A DNA stretch of 64,000 nt from Clostridiaceae bacterium. Lineage in GTDB: Bacteria; Bacillota; Clostridia; Lachnospirales; Lachnospiraceae. The notes beneath the pieces are model-generated. The model ran no database searches. It saw nothing but the letters and a program-made list of their open reading frames with translations, and had not been told where the DNA came from. The stretch's first letter is position 1. The number at the start of each line of letters is the position of its first letter. The stretch covers positions 1 to 64,000 of the forward strand of contig CAJTGI010000012.1 in the NCBI GenBank assembly GCA_910575435.1, read 5' to 3'. The position numbers were made by a program, and so were the translations under genes. Below, piece after piece: positions 52,720-60,854 of the stretch.

Positions 52720-54660
52720 GTGAAAAAAGAAAATGAAAATCAGGACGGAATGTTGAGCGAAGGGATTGCAAAGGCAAAGAGAGCGGTGCGCAGAACCCCT
52801 AAGAACGGAGAGAATGACGGGGATAAGAAGACGGGCAGAAGGACGAACGGCAGGGCAGCGGGGGCCAAGGCTCCTGCAAAGAAGACAGGGAAAGGAAAGG
52901 AAGAGGGGGGAGATACCTCCTCGCTGAAAGAGACGGCAAAACAGCCGACAAGAAGGCAGACGGGCCGCCGTTCTTCCAGGAACGGGCAGGGCGAGCCGGC
53001 AGAATTGGGAAAGGGATTGAAAATCATTCCGCTGGGAGGGCTGGAGCAGATTGGCATGAATATTACTGCTTTTGAGTATGACGACAGCATTATCGTGGTG
53101 GACTGCGGCTTATCTTTCCCGGCAGACGATATGCTGGGAATTGACTTGGTGATTCCCGATGTTACCTATCTTCGGGAGAATATTGACAAGGTCAAGGGAT
53201 TTGTCATTACCCATGGACACGAGGATCATATTGGGGCGCTGCCCTATGTGCTGAAGGTAATCAATGCGCCAGTCTATGCCACGAAGCTGACGATGGGATT
53301 GATTGACAATAAGCTGAAGGAGCATGTCATGCCTAAGCCGGTGAAGAAGAAAGTGGTGACTTATGGGCAGACTGTGAATTTGGGAAAATTTCGCGTGGAG
53401 TTCATCCGCACGAATCACAGTATTTCTGATGCGGCGGCGCTGGCGATATTCAGTCCTGCCGGAGTGGTAGTGCATACCGGAGACTTTAAGATTGACTATA
53501 CCCCGGTCAATGGGGAGACCATAGATTTGCAGCGTTTTTCAGAACTGGGGAAGAAGGGTGTCTTGGCATTGATGTCGGATAGCACCAATGTGATGAAGCC
53601 TGGATTTACCATGTCGGAGCGGACGGTGGGAACCACCTTCGACAATATTTTTGCGGAGAATGAGAAGAGCCGCATTATCGTGGCTACTTTTGCCTCCAAT
53701 GTGGACAGGGTGCAGCAGATTATCAATTCTGCGGAGAAATATGGCAGGAAAGTGGTGGTGGAGGGCCGGAGCATGGTCAATGTGATTACCACCGCTACGG
53801 AATTGGGCTATCTGGATGTGCCTAAGAATATTATGATTGACATCGAGCAGATGAAGAATTATGCGCCGGAAAAATTGGTGCTGATTACTACGGGAAGCCA
53901 GGGGGAGGCCATGGCGGCCCTCTCCCGGATGGCGGCCAATATTCACAGGAAGGTGACGATTGCGCCTGGGGATACGATTATTTTCAGTTCCAAGCCAATT
54001 CCCGGCAATGAGAAGTCGGTCTCAAATGTAATCAATGAATTGTCCCAGAAGGGGGCGAAGGTGATCGTGCAGGATACCCATGTGTCGGGACATGCCTGCG
54101 AGGAGGAGATCAAACTGATCTATGCGCTGACCAAGCCTCAGTATGCCATCCCTGTGCATGGGGAGTACAGGCATTTGAAGGCCCATGCGGAATTGGCGCA
54201 GCAGATGGGGATTCCAAAGGAGAACACGATTATCTTGTCTTCTGGAGACGTTCTGGAAATCAGTTCCAAGAGGGCAGTGCTTACTGGGAAGGTACAGGCA
54301 CAGGGCATCATGGTGGATGGCCTGGGCGTGGGCGATGTGGGAAATATCGTGCTTCGGGACCGCCAGCATCTGTCAGAGAATGGCTTGATCATTATTGTAC
54401 TGACATTGGAGAAATATACGAACCAACTGCTCGCCGGGCCGGATATCGTATCCCGTGGCTTTGTGTATGTGCGGGAGTCGGAATACCTGATGGACGAAGC
54501 CAAGGGAATTGTCTATGCGGCGTTGGAGCGGTGCTTGGATAACAATGTCACAGACTGGAGCAAGATTAAGACGGAGATTAAGGACAGCTTGAGTGATTTC
54601 CTCTGGAAGAAGATGAAGAGGAATCCTATGATTCTGCCGATTATTACGGAGATTGAATAG
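52720..54660 (+). CDS. rnj: Ribonuclease J
   Basis: RNase J combines endonuclease and 5'-3' exonuclease activity in mRNA decay and rRNA processing. The 646-residue protein has the metallo-beta-lactamase zinc motif THGHEDHIGALPYV, then TNHSISDAAAL and HTGDFKIDYTP, the beta-CASP motifs STNVMKPGFTMSE and HVSGHACEEE, and IPVHGEYRHLKAHAELA. The first ~95 residues are a low-complexity basic tail (GRRTNGRAAGAKAPAKKTGK and similar) before the usual start LKIIPLGGLEQIGMN. GTG start with AGGTAGGA upstream. Confidence 0.96.
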   Translation: MKKENENQDGMLSEGIAKAKRAVRRTPKNGENDGDKKTGRRTNGRAAGAKAPAKKTGKGKEEGGDTSSLKETAKQPTRRQTGRRSSRNGQGEPAELGKGLKIIPLGGLEQIGMNITAFEYDDSIIVVDCGLSFPADDMLGIDLVIPDVTYLRENIDKVKGFVITHGHEDHIGALPYVLKVINAPVYATKLTMGLIDNKLKEHVMPKPVKKKVVTYGQTVNLGKFRVEFIRTNHSISDAAALAIFSPAGVVVHTGDFKIDYTPVNGETIDLQRFSELGKKGVLALMSDSTNVMKPGFTMSERTVGTTFDNIFAENEKSRIIVATFASNVDRVQQIINSAEKYGRKVVVEGRSMVNVITTATELGYLDVPKNIMIDIEQMKNYAPEKLVLITTGSQGEAMAALSRMAANIHRKVTIAPGDTIIFSSKPIPGNEKSVSNVINELSQKGAKVIVQDTHVSGHACEEEIKLIYALTKPQYAIPVHGEYRHLKAHAELAQQMGIPKENTIILSSGDVLEISSKRAVLTGKVQAQGIMVDGLGVGDVGNIVLRDRQHLSENGLIIIVLTLEKYTNQLLAGPDIVSRGFVYVRESEYLMDEAKGIVYAALERCLDNNVTDWSKIKTEIKDSLSDFLWKKMKRNPMILPIITEIE

Positions 54661-54699
54661 TAATGGCGGATTCTACGGGAATGAGAAGGAAGGATGTCT

Positions 54700-55035
54700 A
54701 TGAGCGAAATAGAGGACTTGATGACAACGTTGGTGGACAGGCTGCATGGCACCAAGGAATATAATCAGTATCGAAACTTGCTGCAGAGGGTGAAGGGCCA
54801 GCCGGAACTGTATGGAAGGATTGGGGAGTTTCGCAGGAGGGGCATATCCCTTCGGATGCGGGATAATACTATTCAGGCCAACAATGCCCTGCAGAATGAG
54901 TTCCGAGACTTGACGGGCAATGGGCTTGCCAATGATTTCCTTGTGGCGGAGAGGCAATATTGCCGCATGGTGAGGGAATTGCAGGAAAAACTACTGGAGG
55001 GGGCAGGCATTGAGACAGAATTTCTCGACGGATGA
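54700..55035 (+). CDS. YlbF family regulator
   Basis: This 111-residue all-helical protein (IEDLMTTLVDRLHGTKEYNQYRNLLQRVKGQPELYGRIGEFRRR, then QNEFRDLTGNGLANDFLVAERQYCRMVRELQEKLLEG) belongs to the YlbF/YmcA family, whose Bacillus members join RNase Y to adjust mRNA processing. GAAGGAAGG precedes the ATG; start 54694 is also in frame. It overlaps the O-methyltransferase gene by 26 bases and follows rnj, fitting an RNA-processing group. Confidence 0.88.
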   Translation: MSEIEDLMTTLVDRLHGTKEYNQYRNLLQRVKGQPELYGRIGEFRRRGISLRMRDNTIQANNALQNEFRDLTGNGLANDFLVAERQYCRMVRELQEKLLEGAGIETEFLDG

Positions 55036-55699
55036 GTCGGCGCAGAAGACGATTGTAGGAGACAGACTCACCACATTTATAGATTCTCTGAACTGGCAGC
55101 TGCCGGATTATCTAAAAGAGGTGGAGCGGCGGGCACTGGCAGAGGAAGTGCCCATTATCCGGCGTTCCATGCAATCTCTGCTGAGTTTTCTGATGCGTGC
55201 CAGGCAGCCTGAGGAAATGTTGGAGATTGGCACGGCTGTAGGGTTCTCCGGGATGCTATTGTGCCATCATGCCGGAGAGAACGCCCGGCTGGATACCATT
55301 GAGAAGGTTCCCCAGAGAATCCAGGCGGCCAGGGAGAATTTTGCCAGATATGGACTGGATCGGCAGATTGTTTTGTGGGAGGGGGATGCTGGGGAGGTTC
55401 TGGAGGAGATGGTGGCCCAGGGCAGGAACTATGATTTTATTTTCATGGATGCGGCCAAGGGGCAGTATCTTCATTTTCTGCCCTCCATCTTGGCTTTGAT
55501 GAAGCCGGGTGGGATGCTGGTGACGGACAATGTACTCCAGGGAGGGGACGTCCTCCAGTCCCGTTATGCCATCACCAAGAGAGACCGCACGATTCACAAG
55601 AGGATGCGGGAATATCTCTATGTGCTCACTCATTCTGAGGACTTAAATACGGTAATCCTTCCCGTGGGGGACGGGGTGACGCTGACCACGGTCTGCTAA
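55010..55699 (+). CDS. SAM-dependent O-methyltransferase
   Basis: This 229-residue enzyme is of the class I O-methyltransferase (TrmR/YrrM-like) type: MLEIGTAVGFSGMLLCHHAGEN binds SAM, then LDTIEKVPQRIQAARENFA, YDFIFMDAAKGQYLHFLPSILALMKPGGMLVTDNVLQGG. In Bacillus, the family member TrmR methylates 5-hydroxyuridine in tRNA, which is plausible here; small-molecule substrates are also possible. The TTG start lies inside the YlbF gene, suggesting coupled translation. Confidence 0.9.
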   Translation: MRQNFSTDESAQKTIVGDRLTTFIDSLNWQLPDYLKEVERRALAEEVPIIRRSMQSLLSFLMRARQPEEMLEIGTAVGFSGMLLCHHAGENARLDTIEKVPQRIQAARENFARYGLDRQIVLWEGDAGEVLEEMVAQGRNYDFIFMDAAKGQYLHFLPSILALMKPGGMLVTDNVLQGGDVLQSRYAITKRDRTIHKRMREYLYVLTHSEDLNTVILPVGDGVTLTTVC

Positions 55700-55716
55700 A
55701 GCGGCGTTCTTGGCGG

Positions 55717-56622
55717 TCAGTGCATGAATTGCTTCTGGTACTCCGAGGGAGTGCTGCCGGTGAGTTTCTTGAATACCCGGGAAAAATAAAATTCGTTGGA
55801 AAACCCTGTATTTTCAGCGATTTGCTTATGCGTATATAAATTTGACTGCAGAAGTTTTTGTGCTTCGCTGATGCGGTAATCATTCAGCCATTGGAAGATT
55901 GTCTTTCCGATGGCTTTTTTGAATGTCTTATTCATGTAGTCGAAGTTCTTATAAAAGTGATGCTCCAGTCTCTCCCCTGTTATTTTCTCGGGATAGTATA
56001 TTTTCAGATAGGCGATGATTTCCAGGGAGAGGGTGCGGCTGGCCTGTTCGTTCTTCCCAAGGGTGCGGTCGGTGAGATGCTGGTGCATCATAATGAAGAG
56101 AGACAGTAATTGGCAGCTGGCGGTTTGCTCATGAAACTCTATGGGGTTGTGGAAGGACAGGAGGATGTTTTTGGCGTAATGCTGTAGCCGGGTGCAGGAG
56201 TGTTCTGGCAAGTGGAAATATTTTGGCAGTAGGATGGGGGAACTGTCGGGGGAGGCATCCCTTGCGGGGACAGCACATTGGGTTCTCTGCCGGAATAGAA
56301 TTTGCCCATATTCTTCCAGAGAATATGAAGCCTCCTGGATATCCGGGAGAGTAAAGTGGATGTAGTAATAAAAGCAGCGAGAGCCCTCTCTGCCAAAGTG
56401 ACAGCGGGATGGGTCCAGCAGTATAAAGTCTCCGGGACGCAAGGTGTATTCCATCTCCTCCTCTGTCAGGTACATGACGCCATCCAGGATGATATACAGA
56501 ATGTATTCCGTGGGGGTGCGGCGAAAATGCACGTAAGGAAGGTCGATGGTGACGCTGTTGGCGAGAGAGATGGAGGGAAGCTGATTTGGTGGAAGGGAAA
56601 AAAATAGATCTGTATGAATCAT
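55717..56622 (-). CDS. AraC family transcriptional regulator
   Basis: This 301-residue regulator has an N-terminal cupin-like sensing domain (about 20-110; LYIILDGVMYLTEEEMEYTLRPGDFILLDPSRCHFG) and a C-terminal AraC double helix-turn-helix (about 195-300; AYLKIYYPEKITGERLEHHFYKNFDYMNKTFKKAIGKTIFQWLNDYRISEAQKLL, then IAENTGFSNEFYFSRVFKKLTGSTPSEY). Such proteins often sense sugars. AAAGGAGC precedes ATG 56622. It is divergent from the GH30 glycosidase gene, a likely target. Confidence 0.93.
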   Translation of the reverse strand: MIHTDLFFSLPPNQLPSISLANSVTIDLPYVHFRRTPTEYILYIILDGVMYLTEEEMEYTLRPGDFILLDPSRCHFGREGSRCFYYYIHFTLPDIQEASYSLEEYGQILFRQRTQCAVPARDASPDSSPILLPKYFHLPEHSCTRLQHYAKNILLSFHNPIEFHEQTASCQLLSLFIMMHQHLTDRTLGKNEQASRTLSLEIIAYLKIYYPEKITGERLEHHFYKNFDYMNKTFKKAIGKTIFQWLNDYRISEAQKLLQSNLYTHKQIAENTGFSNEFYFSRVFKKLTGSTPSEYQKQFMH

Positions 56623-56990
56623 AGATGCTCCTTTCGTTTTCATGAGGATGGACCGGGTGGTGTCTGGAAAATCCAGGTTCCTAAGAAAGCACTGGGTAAA
56701 AGATAATGTATAAATCTTTTGGGGTTATAGTTACCGTATAGTATATAGGAAAAAGGAAGAATACACAAGAGTTGATGGCCTATTTGCATCTGTTGGGGGA
56801 TAAAAGGAGATGTCGCTAAAATATAAAGATAATTGGTTTCTTTGCATGGTGGGGAATCTGTGGGAGGAGTATGATATTCATAGTAGCTTGGAGACAGGAA
56901 TGGAAGGGACAACTTGTGCTTGGGTGCTGTTTCCAGTATTAGCGCAAAATAGTCCTACAAATGAAGGCAGTGCAGAAAGGAAGATGCGTG
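56623..56990. other. Intergenic region between the AraC and GH30 genes
   Basis: 368 bases with divergent promoters and no convincing gene. A + strand frame 56810-57106 is open but overlaps the GH30 signal peptide in another frame and lacks family-like features. Confidence 0.55.
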
Positions 56991-59081
56991 ATGGGAAAGA
57001 GAAGATGGAAGTGCTGGCTGGCATTTATGCTGGCGGCTGCAATGCTGGTGGCAGGTGCAGAAAGTATGCCTCAGAAGAGGGCGCTGGCAGAGGAGAGCGT
57101 GAATGAAAAGACCATTCACACGAGAAGAAACGTCCGCAGAAGCGGACTTGCTGCAAAGCAGCATTCTTCTATTATTTGCGCTGCTCCTGAGAGTCGCAGC
57201 ATGAATGCGAATGTGGTGAAAATAGATGCCAGCAATTTGTATGGCAGTAATGGCGGAGTTTTCCAGGGCTGGGGAACCAGCCTCTGCTGGTTTGGAAACA
57301 GGATTGGAGCGTCGGAAAAGACCTCCAATGAGGCGGCAAAGTTTTTGTGCAATCAGGAGGAGGGGCTGGGACTGAATATTATCCGCTTTAACATTGGCGG
57401 CGGGGATGATCCCTCCCACGACCATATCACCAGGACGGATTCCAAAATGCCGGGATACTGGGGCAGTTACGATGCCGCAACAGGTACCTTTACCTATGAT
57501 TACGCCAAGGACGAAAGGCAGAGAAATGTATTGCAGAAGATGCTGATAGAAAATAAGGACTTGATTCTGGAGGCGTTTTCCAACTCTCCGCCGTATTTTA
57601 TGACGGAATCGGGGTGTACCTCTGGAAGTGAGAGTGGAGGCGATAATCTCAAGGCGGATCAATACGATGCCTTTGCGGATTATCTTGCCAAGGTGGTGAA
57701 ATACTACAGAGATAGTTATGGAGTGAATTTTACCAGCATCGAGCCTATGAATGAAAATGGCTGGTCCATTGAAAGAAATGGGCAAAAACAGGAGGGATGC
57801 AGTTTTGCCTATGGAGAGTCTCAATCTAAAATGATTCTTGCCATGCAGAAGGCGATGGAGAACAATGGGCTGCAGGATTTGATTTTGGCGGGCTGTGACC
57901 AGAGTAGTGCTTCGGAGACGAACAGTTGCCTGGACAATCTATCCCAGGATGCCCTGAATGCCCTGGAGAGAATAGACACCCATACCTACTCTGTTGCCGG
58001 GAAGGCAAAGCTAAGCGAGAAGGCAAAGGGGCTGTCAAAGAATCTCTGGATGAGCGAGTCAGATGGCAATGATAAGGCTGGAACCAGCGCTGGAGAGATG
58101 ACCGCTGGGCTGGGACTGGCTGCGAGGATTGGCGGGGATATGAACAAACTGCAGCCATCTGCATGGATACTTTGGCAGGCCATCGGCAGTTATTGTGGCA
58201 AGGAGCCTTTTGATGGGAACAGCGATCCGGCTTCCCTGAACCAGTCTGAATTGGATCGGAATGGATTCTGGGGCTTGTCCTATGCGGATATGGACAAGGA
58301 AGAAGTGGTGCTGACGAAGAAATATTATGCCATGGGGCAGTATACCAGATATATTCGCCAGGGTGACAGCATGATTGTGGGAGATGATCAGAATACCGTT
58401 TCCTACGACAAGAATAATAACGAGTTGAAAATTGTGGTCTATAATACCTCGAATCAGGCGAAATCCATGAATTATGACCTGACGGGCTTTCAGTGGAAGA
58501 ATCCACTGGTGAAGGTGGTTCGCACCAGCGGAGATATGAAGACTGGGGAGAACTGGAAATTGAATCAGCCGCTGTCTTGCAGCAACGATGGTTTTCAGGC
58601 TGAACTGGCACCCAATTCTGTTACCACATTTATCGTGAAGGAACCGGCGGCAGATGGCGGGGATTATCCTGCGGCGGGGCCAACACAGACTCCGGGAGGG
58701 GATGGTGGCGACAAGACGGGTGACAAGGACAAGAATCCGATTGTGAAAATTCCGGCAAAACCTAAAAAGGTAACAAGTGTGAAGGCTGGGAAAATTACGA
58801 AAAACAAAGTGACCCTTACCTGGAAGAAGCAGGCGAAGGTGACGGGTTACAAGGTGGCTTATTCCACCAGCAAGAAGAAGCTGGCAAAAATCAAGAATGG
58901 CAAGGTTAAGGCGGTGGCGGGAACAAAAGTATGTACTGCCACGAAGAATAAGGTCACATTGAAAAAATTGAAGAAAAAAACTACCTATTACATGAAGGTG
59001 TGCGCATACCAGACGGGGGAGGGAGGAAGTATCAGCGGGAATTACTCGGCGGTGAAGAAAGTAAAGACTAAGAAAAAATAG
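56991..59081 (+). CDS. Secreted GH30 family glycoside hydrolase
   Basis: This 696-residue enzyme has a signal peptide (MGKRRWKCWLAFMLAAAMLVAGAESM), a GH30 barrel plus beta domain (about 65-560) and a C-terminal fibronectin type III-like domain ending in a lysine-rich tail. GH30 landmarks: FQGWGTSLCWFGNRIG, NIIRFNIGGGDDPSHDHI, EAFSNSPPYFMTESG, acid/base Glu255 in EPMNENGW and nucleophile Glu356 in LWMSESDGND. The pattern is closest to endo-beta-1,6-galactanase-type GH30, but substrate is inference. AAGGAAGA lies before ATG 56991; ATG 56961 is in frame. The divergent AraC gene probably controls it. Confidence 0.88.
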   Translation: MGKRRWKCWLAFMLAAAMLVAGAESMPQKRALAEESVNEKTIHTRRNVRRSGLAAKQHSSIICAAPESRSMNANVVKIDASNLYGSNGGVFQGWGTSLCWFGNRIGASEKTSNEAAKFLCNQEEGLGLNIIRFNIGGGDDPSHDHITRTDSKMPGYWGSYDAATGTFTYDYAKDERQRNVLQKMLIENKDLILEAFSNSPPYFMTESGCTSGSESGGDNLKADQYDAFADYLAKVVKYYRDSYGVNFTSIEPMNENGWSIERNGQKQEGCSFAYGESQSKMILAMQKAMENNGLQDLILAGCDQSSASETNSCLDNLSQDALNALERIDTHTYSVAGKAKLSEKAKGLSKNLWMSESDGNDKAGTSAGEMTAGLGLAARIGGDMNKLQPSAWILWQAIGSYCGKEPFDGNSDPASLNQSELDRNGFWGLSYADMDKEEVVLTKKYYAMGQYTRYIRQGDSMIVGDDQNTVSYDKNNNELKIVVYNTSNQAKSMNYDLTGFQWKNPLVKVVRTSGDMKTGENWKLNQPLSCSNDGFQAELAPNSVTTFIVKEPAADGGDYPAAGPTQTPGGDGGDKTGDKDKNPIVKIPAKPKKVTSVKAGKITKNKVTLTWKKQAKVTGYKVAYSTSKKKLAKIKNGKVKAVAGTKVCTATKNKVTLKKLKKKTTYYMKVCAYQTGEGGSISGNYSAVKKVKTKKK

Positions 59082-59182
59082 TAGTACACGAAGATTTCCA
59101 TTTCTTGACATTGGATTGCCTTCTTGATAAAATATTACGCAGTTTTATTGATGAAGGAAGAAGGAAAGAATGGGGGTCGATT

Positions 59183-59701
59183 ATGAAAAAGCGTGTGTTA
59201 TCAATTTTGGTGGACAATACATCGGGCGTGCTGGGCAGAATTTCCGGGCTATTTAGCCGCAGGGGATACAATATTGACAGCCTCACGGTGGGGGAGACGC
59301 AAAATTCCTCATTTTCCCGGATGACGGTGGTCGTGCGGGGGGATGACCAGGTATTAGATCAGATTGAAAAGCAGGTGGCGAAATTGGAGGACGTGCGCAG
59401 CGTGAAAGTGCTACAGCATGGACAGCGGGTTTGCCGGGAACTGATCCTGGTGACGGTGGCAGCCACTGCCCAAGAAAGGCCCGCCATTGTGGCCATTGCG
59501 GATATTTTCCGGGCGAAGATCGTGGACGTGGGGGTGAATACCCTGATGATTGAGCTGACGGGCAATCAGAATAAGCTGGACGCTTTTATCAAATTGATGG
59601 ATGGCTATGAGATCAAGGAGATGGTTCGCACCGGGGTGACGGGGCTCAGCCGAGGGGCTCAGGACATGTTCGAGGAGTTTGATGACGATTTGGATAATTG
59701 A
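59183..59701 (+). CDS. ilvN: Acetolactate synthase small (regulatory) subunit
   Basis: The small subunit activates acetolactate synthase and gives it feedback control by valine. This 172-residue protein has the N-terminal ACT domain (RVLSILVDNTSGVLGRISGLFSRRGYNIDSLTVGETQNSSFSRMT) and the second ACT-like half (RELILVTVAATAQERPAIVAIADIFRAKIVDVG). The ATG at 59183 matches the family start; a frame open from 59105 adds 26 unlikely residues. The large subunit (ilvB) is not adjacent in this window. Confidence 0.95.
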   Translation: MKKRVLSILVDNTSGVLGRISGLFSRRGYNIDSLTVGETQNSSFSRMTVVVRGDDQVLDQIEKQVAKLEDVRSVKVLQHGQRVCRELILVTVAATAQERPAIVAIADIFRAKIVDVGVNTLMIELTGNQNKLDAFIKLMDGYEIKEMVRTGVTGLSRGAQDMFEEFDDDLDN

Positions 59702-59753
59702 TGTTATGATTCACGCCGTAAGGAAGAGGGGCTATCGCATGAGGGACGAATGG

Positions 59754-59767
59754 CTGTGAATAGTAAT
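59754..59767 (+). repeat. Dispersed repeat family B core before the GntR gene
   Basis: CTGTGAATAGTAAT, 13 of 14 bases as in the copies at 51307 and 52396. Confidence 0.55.
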
Positions 59768-59786
59768 GCATGCAGGGGGAGTGGTC

Positions 59787-60497
59787 ATGGAAGAGAAGAG
59801 CAATTTGTCCCAGAGAACGGCAGAAATCATCAGGCGGCAGATTCACGACGAGCATAAATATCAATATGGGCAGAAATTGCCCAATGAAAATGAATTGTCG
59901 GAGGAACTGGGCGTGAGCAGGACCACCCTGCGGGAGTCCATACGGATACTGGTGTCGGAGGGGATTTTGGTGGTGCAGCGGGGAAAGGGCACTTTTGTGG
60001 CTGACAAGCTGGAATGGATGGCGGGAGAGCGATTGTCTATTCACGAATTTTCTGATACGAAAGTGACCCTGCGGGATCTCTATGAGACTAGGATGATTTT
60101 TGAACCGGAGGCGGCGGCTCTGGCCTGCCGCCGGGCCAGCGACGAGGAGGTTGCCCATATTTTGGAACTGGGGGAGGCGTGCCAGGATTTTTTGCTGCGT
60201 AATCCTGCCGGCAGGGAAAGGATTAACTCGGAAATTGCCTTTCACAGTGCCATTATCGAGGCATCTCACAATGTCTTCCTGGGGCAGTTCATGCCCATGC
60301 TCACCCAGACCATTGAGCAGACTTTTGCCTTGGATTACAATCTGGACGTGATTGCGGAGGATGCCTACAAGGATCATATTATGATTATGAATTTTTTGGA
60401 GAAGCGGGATGCCCAGGCACTAAAAAGCGCGGTGACGATTCATCTGCACCATGCATTCTGGACGGAGGAATTGCAGTGGCAGGAAGAGAAAGAGTAG
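59787..60497 (+). CDS. GntR family regulator, FadR subfamily
   Basis: This 236-residue regulator has an N-terminal winged helix (LSQRTAEIIRRQIHDEHKYQYGQKLPNENELSEELGVSRTTLRESIRILVSEGILVVQRGKGTFV) and a C-terminal FCD domain (about 85-225; DLYETRMIFEPEAAALACRRAS, FHSAIIEASHNVFL, DAYKDHIMIMNFLEKRDAQALKSAVTIHLHHA) with histidines that bind metal and a carboxylate effector. Target and effector unknown; sugar acid or branched-chain control would fit the neighbours. AGGGGGA lies before the ATG. Confidence 0.93.
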   Translation: MEEKSNLSQRTAEIIRRQIHDEHKYQYGQKLPNENELSEELGVSRTTLRESIRILVSEGILVVQRGKGTFVADKLEWMAGERLSIHEFSDTKVTLRDLYETRMIFEPEAAALACRRASDEEVAHILELGEACQDFLLRNPAGRERINSEIAFHSAIIEASHNVFLGQFMPMLTQTIEQTFALDYNLDVIAEDAYKDHIMIMNFLEKRDAQALKSAVTIHLHHAFWTEELQWQEEKE

Positions 60498-60532
60498 TGG
60501 GTATTGGGAAAATTAAATCATTGGAATGTCAG

Positions 60533-60570
60533 AGTGCCATCTGCGAGAGATCTTGCAGATGGTACTTTTA
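60533..60570 (+). terminator. Terminator after the GntR gene
   Basis: AGTGCCATCTGC (60533-60544) pairs with GCAGATGGTACT (60555-60566, one wobble), followed by TTTT. Confidence 0.85.
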
Positions 60571-60604
60571 AGTATATAGCAAATCATGCAAAAGGAATAA
60601 ATTG

Positions 60605-60666
60605 TCTTAAATCTTAAGAAATCTTAATAATCTTTTTGGTATTTCATAGTAAATATATGGTATAAT
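60605..60666 (+). promoter_or_regulatory. Promoter region of the subtilisin gene with direct repeats
   Basis: TATAAT lies at 60661-60666, without a good -35. Upstream are AAATCTTAA at 60609-60617 and 60619-60627 (10-base period) and a further TCTTAA at 60605-60610. A poor -35 with in-phase direct repeats is typical of a promoter needing a response-regulator-type activator. Confidence 0.45.
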
Positions 60667-60854
60667 ATGGTAAAACTTGAGAAAGGAGCAGCCGTACAAA
60701 AGAAAAGCCTCATAAAATCCTTCTAAAGATAAAATAGGAACATATGAAACATCGTGACAGATTTGTATTTTCCTACAAGAGAGCATTTGAGATATCTCGT
60801 CTGACGTATGGATGCGTTACGAGTAATTTGCAATGAGTGAGAAGGAGGAAATTC

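Noticed and set aside
56810-57106. Short + strand frame before and into the GH30 gene
   Set aside because: It overlaps the clear GH30 signal peptide in another frame and turns into Gly/Arg-rich shadow sequence.
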